DNA of 64,000 nucleotides from positions 1 to 64,000 of the IMG/VR virus record IMGVR_UViG_3300032309_002930; one strand, given 5' to 3'. The position numbers and the translations under genes are program-made. Below, piece by piece: positions 57,253 to 64,000 of the stretch. Under the pieces are notes generated by a model. The model made no database searches, was not told the origin of the DNA, and saw only the letters and a program-made list of their open reading frames with translations. Numbering within the stretch: position 1 is the stretch's first letter; each line of letters opens with the position of its first letter. This DNA is from a virus.

Positions 57253-58413
57253 ATGCATGTTTTAGAAGCATTCGCTACATCTTCTGGTTTAAAAATATCA
57301 AAGCCATATATTTATGATAAATATTATCCTTTAAATTTTGAAAAATATATAATAATTGAAACAAATGATGCGAAATATCAATCTAGAAACTATGATTATT
57401 GGCAAGAAGTAATAAATTTAATTCTACCCAAATTAAGAGAAAACAATATAAATATTTTACAATTTTGTGGGCAAAATGATCCTAGATTAATCAATACTTA
57501 TACTATAGTTGGCTGTACTATTAACCAAAAAGCATATTTAATTAAAAACTCGATAGTTTATATAGGATCTAACTCACTTGGTTTACAATTAGCTTCAAAT
57601 TATAACAAAAAAATTGTAGGTTTATATGGTAATATTTACGCATCTCAAAATAAACCTTATTGGAGTAAAGAAGAAGATTTAACATTAATTCAAGCTTTTG
57701 ATGAAAAATCAAAACCATCATATGCTCCTCAAGAAAATCCAAAAGTTATAAATAATATAAAACCAGATGTTTTAGCTAGAGCAATTTTAAATAATTTAAA
57801 TATAAATTATAATATTAAAACTAAATTTTCTTCTATAGGTTTTGGATATATGAATAAAACAATAGAACTTGTACCAAATATGGTAGTTAATCCATCTTCT
57901 TTTGGCGCACCAAGTATCATCGTAAGAATGGACATCGAATTTAATGAAAACGCTTTACAAGCTCAATTGACACAAAGTAAATGCTTGATTATAACAAATA
58001 AAGTTATTTCAGAAAATTTAATAAAAAATTATAAATCAAACATTACTCAAATAGTTTATAAAATTGAAAAAGAAAATAATCCTTCATTTGTGAGTTTTCT
58101 TAAAAGTGAAAATATTAGTTTTGTATTAATTTCAGATTTATCAGAAGAAGAAATAAATAATATTAAAATTAATTATATGGATTTAGGTTTAATATTAAAA
58201 TTAAATCATAAAAATAAAAATGATTATGATTATAAAAATATAAAATACTATAAAAGTAATCATTTCATATTAAGCAGCAATAAATTATACATGAGCGAAG
58301 CTGCGGTGGAAAAAGATTTGCCAATCAAAGATTTTGATCAAAACACTCAAGAAATTATAGATACTGATAAATTTTGGAAATACGCAGATAATTATGCTTT
58401 TTTAGTTGACTAG
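57253..58413 (+). CDS. GT9/heptosyltransferase-like second half plus C-terminal domain
   Basis: The 386-residue protein starts MHVLEAFATSSGLKISKPY, which reads as an internal segment of GT9 (the 'H..E.f....G' stretch). It continues with IIIETNDAKYQSRNYDYW, LQFCGQNDPRLIN, IVYIGSNSLGLQLASNYNKK and VGLYGNIYASQNKPYW. The last ~150 residues hold another alpha/beta unit. It lies seven bases after the previous stop in another frame, with a TATATATA run between. This could be a natural split into two chains or a frameshift in a once single gene. Confidence 0.72.
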   Translation: MHVLEAFATSSGLKISKPYIYDKYYPLNFEKYIIIETNDAKYQSRNYDYWQEVINLILPKLRENNINILQFCGQNDPRLINTYTIVGCTINQKAYLIKNSIVYIGSNSLGLQLASNYNKKIVGLYGNIYASQNKPYWSKEEDLTLIQAFDEKSKPSYAPQENPKVINNIKPDVLARAILNNLNINYNIKTKFSSIGFGYMNKTIELVPNMVVNPSSFGAPSIIVRMDIEFNENALQAQLTQSKCLIITNKVISENLIKNYKSNITQIVYKIEKENNPSFVSFLKSENISFVLISDLSEEEINNIKINYMDLGLILKLNHKNKNDYDYKNIKYYKSNHFILSSNKLYMSEAAVEKDLPIKDFDQNTQEIIDTDKFWKYADNYAFLVD

Positions 58414-58434
58414 TTTATATAAATAGATTATCAT
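58406..58434 (+). promoter_or_regulatory. Sigma70-type promoter of the 58442 gene
   Basis: TTGACT (58406-58411), 17 bases, TATCAT (58429-58434), then seven bases to the ATG at 58442. Confidence 0.8.
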
Positions 58435-58441
58435 ACTAATA

Positions 58442-59248
58442 ATGAGTCCAAAAATTAAACAACAAGATCAAACAGCTTCAATTGGAAGCTCTGCGCTTTT
58501 CGATACCAATATTGCACAGGAATTAAATGAATCATTACTAGAAGTTGTTCCTCCAAAACTTATCACTAGAAATAAATATGGTCTAATTGAAGATAAAAAT
58601 ACTAATTATACATATAATGATGATGGAACTATTAATTGGCGCAAAATGGTTAAACAAGAATATCTTGTACCAAATAGACAAAAAACTCAAGAGACAGATG
58701 TATCTAAATTAGAAGATAAGGATCTACTTATTCTTTTGGGTGGTATTAAAGAACTTGCTCAAATTAGAGGTTATACTAGCGTTGAATATAAAGTAGTTGC
58801 TGCCAGTGAAAATTATTTCGCTACATCTTGTAAAATTACATGGATTCCTAATTATGAAACCAACGAAAGAGTTATTGAATTTGAAGCACTTGCAGATGCT
58901 ACTTTAAATAATACAAAGAGTTTTGCTAGATATTTTTTAGCTGCAATCGCAGAAAATAGAGCATTCGTAAGATGTGTTCGTAATTTCTTGAAGATTAATA
59001 TCGTCTCCCAAGAAGAATTGGGAGATGCTAAACTTCTTGAAGAAGCAGTAGCCTCAAATGAGAATCCAACTTCTCCACAAGTTCTACTAGAGAAAGTAAT
59101 GAAAGACAAAGGCGTTTCTTTTGATTATCTTAAAGAAAAATTAATTAAAGAAAAATTTGAAGGCGCAGAGAATCTTAGCACCGTTCAAGATATACCTAAA
59201 TCAAAGATATTTGAATTAATTGATAGAATTAAAAAAATTAAAAAATAA
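58442..59248 (+). CDS. Possible single-strand annealing protein (Rad52/ERF-like)
   Basis: The 268-residue protein has LLGGIKELAQIRGYTSVEYK, YFATSCKITWIPNYETNERV and FARYFLAAIAENRAFVRCVRNFL. The 'G...LA..RGY....Y......GV.....' and 'A.NRA.VRA.R..L' rhythm resembles Rad52-, ERF- and Rad52-like annealing proteins of phages. A helical C-terminus (PQVLLEKVMKDKGVSFDYLK) follows. It has its own strong promoter and ends the replication block, facing the tail gene. The assignment is tentative. Confidence 0.5.
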   Translation: MSPKIKQQDQTASIGSSALFDTNIAQELNESLLEVVPPKLITRNKYGLIEDKNTNYTYNDDGTINWRKMVKQEYLVPNRQKTQETDVSKLEDKDLLILLGGIKELAQIRGYTSVEYKVVAASENYFATSCKITWIPNYETNERVIEFEALADATLNNTKSFARYFLAAIAENRAFVRCVRNFLKINIVSQEELGDAKLLEEAVASNENPTSPQVLLEKVMKDKGVSFDYLKEKLIKEKFEGAENLSTVQDIPKSKIFELIDRIKKIKK

Positions 59249-59254
59249 AATTAT

Positions 59255-62200
59255 TTACGCAAACCAAATTCCACTAGCTCCAGAGAAACCAAAAACAAAA
59301 TTTCTATTAGCTAAATTATTTAGTCCAAGAGAAATACTTGATAGCAATAAATTTCCATTACTATTATCAAGTATTCTATTTGTTCCAGTTGCATAAATAA
59401 CTAATGATTGATTAGATCTATTTCTTATTTCTATTTCTGCACCATGTATTCCAGTTGGAAGAACTAGTGCACCACCAGCTACAGCTCCAGTTACTATAAC
59501 TTTATCAGAATTTATTACTGTGGCAGAGAGTTGTGTTGTATTAGGCGCATTATAAGATTTTATACCTCTTAAAAATTTTCCAGTTATTAGAATCGTATTG
59601 TCATAATCTTTTCCAAGAGTTGCATTTCCATTTAAATTTAAATTTCCAGAAAGCACATTTATATTATAACCATTAGCTAAAGTTAAATTACCACTATTAA
59701 CTGCATTTAAAACAAAAGCATCTGCGGATGTTGTTAAATCTATACCATTACTTGTACCAAAAAGCGGCTCTGGATTTATTTGATCTAAAAACATTAAATT
59801 ATTTGCAGCATTTCTATTTTTTGGTGGGGTAGCAGTAGCAGTAAATATAAAATTTTGAGTTATTCCGCTTGGAAGACTTCCATAATTAATACTAGCAACA
59901 GAAGTAGATGTTCCATAAACAGTTGCACTTCCATTTGCAAAATCCTTACTATAAGAATTAATTAAATTTTGATCAAAATTTGTTCCAGCGCGAATTGCGA
60001 AATATCCACTTTTTACTATTCCTCCACCAACAGTATTTTTAAAACCTTCTTCAGTTAGAAAAACATTACCATTTTGAAATGCTTCTCTTAATTGTATACC
60101 GCTTGCGGCCAAGTTACTTATAAAATTAGCATATGGACTTGAATATTGAAGTTGCATAATTCTATTCAAATTACTTTCAGTTAAAAATCCAGTTCTAGAA
60201 ATAGAATTTGTAAAAAATAAATAAAGACTTCCCATGTTAGCTGGAACACTATTTAATATAATTTTAGCATTTCCATTTAAATCTATAAATCCATCACTAA
60301 TTTTAGTTTCATCAAAAGATAATTTTTCATTTTGAAAATTTCCTAAAAGATAACCATCTGTTCTGTCATATTCTGGTGAAGCTAATGTTGTTTGAGAGGT
60401 ATATTTTCCATTTCCATTTCTAATTTTTGCATCAACTGCAAAGAAAAATTTATCTATAACTTTATTTCCTAGTATTGATCTAAGATTATCTGAACTATAA
60501 CCAGTGCTTACTACAAAATCTCCTGCAGTTGCCTCTGGTTCATAATACTGTGTATCAATAAAAGCTTTATCATTCCAATTTCCAGTACCTAATCTAACTC
60601 TAAAAATAAGATCTTTAGCTTTAAGAATTTTTATTACAGGAGCTAGATTTGTTATCGACCATTCATAATCTATTTCATTATCATGAATTAAATTGTAATT
60701 ATTTAAATCTGCAAATGTTTTACTATCACTAGATGTTTGATATGATAAATTATTTAATTGCAATAAATTTGTATATTCACTTGCATAAATTGAGTTATAG
60801 TAAAAACTTCCAGTGACTACCCCAGCAGAATAATAATCTTTTTCATTAACTCCATAAACTCTAAAATAATAGGTCGTGTCATTTATTGTTGGAATAGTTC
60901 TGCCACTAATAAATGGATTAGTTACAGTTAAATTATCCACAAGATAAATTCCAGATGGAACTGATACGGTTGCACCATTTGAATTAATATATTGCAATTC
61001 ATAATCTTGGTTATTAAAATTAGTTCCACTTTTCATGTATACTCTCCAACTAGATGTTTGATAATTAACTGTATCTACTGCTCCACTTACTCTATATTGT
61101 ATATATATATTTTCATTTAAAGCTAAACTTAAACCACTTGGATAACTTGCATCTTTATATACTATTGGAGTTAAAACTGGAGAATCACTAAATGTAAATC
61201 CAGACTCTACAAATGCATATTTACTTGGATTATATTCCATTGCACTTACGCTAAATCTATTTGGGTCTATTTCGTTTATTGCTATTACCCTGTATAATTC
61301 AGTTTCTGTATTTAATCCATAACCAACGCCAGTTGTTTGACATGCCCAAATTGCTCCAGTTAATAAATTATAATTAGTGGTATCAAATACTTTATTGCAA
61401 TTTATTTTAGTCAATACTTTATCTTCATTATAACCCACTGCAGCTTGTAAAGAGTTTAAATTAAAATATCCAGATTGAATATCACTTTTATCATATCCAG
61501 TCAAAAAATCACTATAAGCATTACCTGTTACTCTATATCTTGGAGTATAGATTTCTAATTTATAAGTTTGATTTGGAAAATTATCATTAAAATATCCAGT
61601 TATATTTGAAAACTCTTCGTCTAAAATAAAATTATGTACGCCGCCTACACCAGTGCTTATATTTAAAATTCTACCACCCAAACGATTTAAAATCCTATTA
61701 GAGTCTTGTATTTTTATTACATCACCTGGTTTTAAATATAAAGAATCATAGCCCGCTACAAAATCTACAATTTCCGTTTCTAATTGTTCACTAGCTAGTG
61801 CCCATTTTCCGAGTCTATAAGCTTGACCACGACTTGTGCATCCAAATGCACCTAATTCAATTTTTCTAATTCCATATTTTCTAATACCCTCTGGATCCTC
61901 TACATGTTCTACTACTGGTTTATAAAAATTATTATTATCATTAAATCTAACTACCGCAATAGTATTTCTAGTTTTCTTACTACTACTTCCATAGCTAAAA
62001 TCACCATTTTCAACATTAGAATTAGTAAAAAGAATCATTGGATTTTTTGGCATATCAGCAATTGCAAAAATTGATCCATTTGCATAATATGACATTCCCC
62101 TGAATATACTAGTAAAATCATTTAGCATACTATAAGCATCAGAAAAATCATTTATTATAGCGTTACAAGTAAATCTTGGTTCTTTATCACCATACCCATC

Positions 62201-63472
62201 ATCAACAATTGTATCACAATATTGAGCAATTTGATATAAACTCCATTTATCAACTTGTTGATTTTTTATATACTTTCCTAAACCATACCTTTTATTTGTT
62301 AAAAGATCGTAATAACACCAAGCTGGATTATCTGTCCAATACAATCCTACTCCAGATGGATGATAAACATCAGAAAATCGACCATCCCAATCTCCAGCGT
62401 ATGTTTTGCTAATTGGATTATAATTACTTGGAATTTTTACTTTTAATAGTTTAACATCATATGATCTATCTGGAGCATTTGAAAAATATTCAGAAGTAAA
62501 CAAACTTTTAAAAATTGCACATTTTGGATATATATACTCTTCTTGAAAAACTTCTGTTAAAGCATGTACAGTAATGGAATCCCTAGCGTTTAAAGTTGTA
62601 CTCTCTTGGCTTCCTCTCTCTATTTCTATTCTCCATCCTAAATGAGATGTATCATTCGAGTCAAAATAATTTGTCAATGCAAATTCATGTTTTTCTATCA
62701 TTCCACTTGAAATTTTACCAGTTGTTGTAATATTTTTAGTTAAATTTGGCACAGAAATAATTCCATTTTTTGTTATTTTAGATACATATATAGTATATCC
62801 AATAGATCTGTCTCTTGTATCTCCAGCTGTTGTAGACATTTTTACTCTAACGCCACAACCTAAATTATAAGTTACCCTGTCTACATTCGGATCATTTTGT
62901 TGAAAAAACAAATTTTCAATTTTCATTGAAACAATTAAACTATTTATATTTGTGGTTCTAAAATCATAAACTTTTTTAAAAGTACTACCATATCTTAAAA
63001 TATCTCCAACTGATCTTGTTCTAGATGATTGCGGTAGAGAATTACCACCTATTTGACTAGTTAATCCGACTGCTGTTTTTTGAGTTCCATAATCTGCTTT
63101 AAAATTGATAGATGTAAAATTATATTGTCCAGCAGAATTCAATAATGGAACATTTTTCCAATAAACAGATCTCAAGTATGGATAAACTCCTGGATAAGGA
63201 ATAAAATTAGTATTAGTCCATCCAATATTTCCTACGGTTCCTATATAATTATATTTTCCAGATACTAAGCCTTCTATTGGTCCTTCTGAAATTAAATCAG
63301 TTATTTCTGTTTCTGTTCTTGATAATTTTTTAACTCCATTTATTATTAATCCTTCGGCAGCTTCTACTGGAGTATGAGGATCTGGAGGCGCTCCAGGAGT
63401 ACAGCTGTCACCTCCTCCTCCTCCTGCTCCTCGAATTATTTTAGGATATATTTTTTTTATTTCTGTAGGCAT
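59255..63472 (-). CDS. Tail tip / central tail fibre protein (lambda gpJ-like)
   Basis: The 1405-residue protein begins PTEIKKIYPKIIRGAGGGGG and has NGVKKLSRTETEITDLISEG followed by PIEGLVSGKYNYI, the classic gpJ start. Later parts include the gpJ tail-attachment domain (WCYYDLLTNKRYGLGKY, AIINDFSDAYSMLNDFTSIF), YLKPGDVIKIQDSNR, several fibronectin-type beta domains (residues ~830-1000) and a C-terminal variable part with beta-helix-like NGNATLGKDYD. The C-terminal region contacts the receptor in lambda. Its start overlaps the gpI-like gene end (TAATG). Confidence 0.9.
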   Translation of the reverse strand: MPTEIKKIYPKIIRGAGGGGGDSCTPGAPPDPHTPVEAAEGLIINGVKKLSRTETEITDLISEGPIEGLVSGKYNYIGTVGNIGWTNTNFIPYPGVYPYLRSVYWKNVPLLNSAGQYNFTSINFKADYGTQKTAVGLTSQIGGNSLPQSSRTRSVGDILRYGSTFKKVYDFRTTNINSLIVSMKIENLFFQQNDPNVDRVTYNLGCGVRVKMSTTAGDTRDRSIGYTIYVSKITKNGIISVPNLTKNITTTGKISSGMIEKHEFALTNYFDSNDTSHLGWRIEIERGSQESTTLNARDSITVHALTEVFQEEYIYPKCAIFKSLFTSEYFSNAPDRSYDVKLLKVKIPSNYNPISKTYAGDWDGRFSDVYHPSGVGLYWTDNPAWCYYDLLTNKRYGLGKYIKNQQVDKWSLYQIAQYCDTIVDDGYGDKEPRFTCNAIINDFSDAYSMLNDFTSIFRGMSYYANGSIFAIADMPKNPMILFTNSNVENGDFSYGSSSKKTRNTIAVVRFNDNNNFYKPVVEHVEDPEGIRKYGIRKIELGAFGCTSRGQAYRLGKWALASEQLETEIVDFVAGYDSLYLKPGDVIKIQDSNRILNRLGGRILNISTGVGGVHNFILDEEFSNITGYFNDNFPNQTYKLEIYTPRYRVTGNAYSDFLTGYDKSDIQSGYFNLNSLQAAVGYNEDKVLTKINCNKVFDTTNYNLLTGAIWACQTTGVGYGLNTETELYRVIAINEIDPNRFSVSAMEYNPSKYAFVESGFTFSDSPVLTPIVYKDASYPSGLSLALNENIYIQYRVSGAVDTVNYQTSSWRVYMKSGTNFNNQDYELQYINSNGATVSVPSGIYLVDNLTVTNPFISGRTIPTINDTTYYFRVYGVNEKDYYSAGVVTGSFYYNSIYASEYTNLLQLNNLSYQTSSDSKTFADLNNYNLIHDNEIDYEWSITNLAPVIKILKAKDLIFRVRLGTGNWNDKAFIDTQYYEPEATAGDFVVSTGYSSDNLRSILGNKVIDKFFFAVDAKIRNGNGKYTSQTTLASPEYDRTDGYLLGNFQNEKLSFDETKISDGFIDLNGNAKIILNSVPANMGSLYLFFTNSISRTGFLTESNLNRIMQLQYSSPYANFISNLAASGIQLREAFQNGNVFLTEEGFKNTVGGGIVKSGYFAIRAGTNFDQNLINSYSKDFANGSATVYGTSTSVASINYGSLPSGITQNFIFTATATPPKNRNAANNLMFLDQINPEPLFGTSNGIDLTTSADAFVLNAVNSGNLTLANGYNINVLSGNLNLNGNATLGKDYDNTILITGKFLRGIKSYNAPNTTQLSATVINSDKVIVTGAVAGGALVLPTGIHGAEIEIRNRSNQSLVIYATGTNRILDNSNGNLLLSSISLGLNNLANRNFVFGFSGASGIWFA

Positions 63473-64000
63473 TACGAAGTCCTTGTTGAAGAATTGTCAA
63501 CATAATTAGTATTAAATGTAGCGCTTATACTTTTTGATCCGACTAGTACTGTTCCATAACCAATTGGAATTGGACCACCTTCACCATTAACATTAGTTGG
63601 TCCATCAAAAAGATATGATTTATTTCCTCCAGCCTTACTTTGAGTATTGGGCGAAGCAAATTCTGGAGCAACAAAAGGTGGAGGAGATGATAAAAGTGAT
63701 AAAAAACCTGCTGCAGCCAATCCAATACCAGCTACAACTAAACTTGCAGCAAGTGTAAATCCAATAATACCAGTAAGAGCTAATCCAACTCCAGTGGCGG
63801 CTAAAGCTACGCCTGCAATAAGAGCGCCAATTGCTAAAAAATTTCCACCACAACCTTCTAATATTGGAACAATATCGATACTTTGTAAATCATTATCTTT
63901 ATAAATAGTAGATAAATTTGAATATACAACTTTTTCAAAATCATTTTTTATATCTTCTTGATTTTTAAAAATTTTAAAATCTTTTTTATTAATTAATACT
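63472..64000 (-). CDS. Tail assembly protein (lambda gpI-like), partial at right edge
   Basis: The minus-strand frame stays open from the right edge to the TAA at 63472, at least 175 residues. The start lies beyond the window. The frame shows a hydrophobic Gly/Ala-rich segment (IAGVALAATGVGLALTGIIG, FTLAASLVVAGIGLAAAGFL) and a C-terminal part with SSPPPFVAPEFASPNTQSKA, GPTNVNGEGGPIPIGYGTVL and SKSISATFN. This is the layout of lambda gpI-type tail assembly proteins. It overlaps the gpJ-like gene by one base pair in a TAATG junction, the classic order I-J. Confidence 0.85.
   Translation of the reverse strand, partial: VLINKKDFKIFKNQEDIKNDFEKVVYSNLSTIYKDNDLQSIDIVPILEGCGGNFLAIGALIAGVALAATGVGLALTGIIGFTLAASLVVAGIGLAAAGFLSLLSSPPPFVAPEFASPNTQSKAGGNKSYLFDGPTNVNGEGGPIPIGYGTVLVGSKSISATFNTNYVDNSSTRTS

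Noticed and set aside
62176-62412. Plus-strand His/Gln-rich ORF inside the tail tip gene
   Set aside because: It lies fully antisense to a clear gpJ-like gene and has biased composition typical of a shadow frame.

Overview
This window is part of the genome of a large, AT-rich, tailed bacterial virus. The 3' side encodes a lambda-type tail tip (gpJ-like protein at 59255-63472, gpI-like protein running off the right edge), which points to a siphovirus with a long non-contractile tail. The phage carries its own replisome, nucleotide metabolism, translation RNAs and a very large sugar/glycosyltransferase island. Capsid, portal and terminase genes are not in the window. The host cannot be named from this sequence. 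Most starts have no convincing Shine-Dalgarno sequence, and many transcripts appear to begin at or next to the start codon.

Layout. 1-114: end of a gene entering from the left. 164-4261 (minus): DNA ligase, AbrB-like protein, phosphoesterase, UV endonuclease and small proteins. 4262-5392: small proteins, a family of 26-bp repeats, tRNA-Ser and tRNA-Asn. 5399-11315 (minus): virion and fibre-like proteins, several of which share interchangeable N-terminal modules. 11347-11918: small proteins. 11990-12375: tmRNA, followed by an HNH endonuclease. 12993-19893 (minus): adenylosuccinate synthase, class III aminotransferase, two JAB-NlpC proteins, an IMPDH/GMP reductase family enzyme, a secreted repeat protein and dCMP deaminase. 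19958-22896 (plus): dNMP kinase, phage sigma factor, DUF736-like protein, glycosyltransferase. 22898-27727 (minus): holin-like protein, class I ribonucleotide reductase, a structured non-coding RNA of unrecognised class, a glycosyltransferase. 27772-43834 (plus): two probable virion proteins and then about 15 kb of glycan genes. 43863-59248 (plus): RecA-like recombinase, DnaB, ThyX, primase, Cas4-like nuclease, a DNA polymerase III alpha split over several genes, a putative ssDNA-binding protein, two more glycosyltransferase genes and a possible annealing protein. 59255-64000 (minus): tail tip.

How it fits together. Two promoter classes can be read by eye. The first is a canonical TTGACN-N17-TATAAT type. 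It lies about 6-8 nt before the start codon at most of the transcription units where I found it, so the mRNA should be leaderless. The second is a GTGTAA hexamer a short distance before virion-type genes, which could be the late element read by the phage sigma factor at 20520-21104. The nucleotide genes suggest a shift of host pools towards A and T: GMP to IMP to adenylosuccinate, dCMP to dUMP, dUMP to dTMP, plus ribonucleotide reductase and dNMP kinase.

The items I consider most worth following up are the leaderless promoter architecture with its putative late counterpart, the unknown structured RNA at 26700-27004, the split polymerase, the GMP-to-AMP enzyme pair, and a tmRNA whose tag does not end in the usual LAA.
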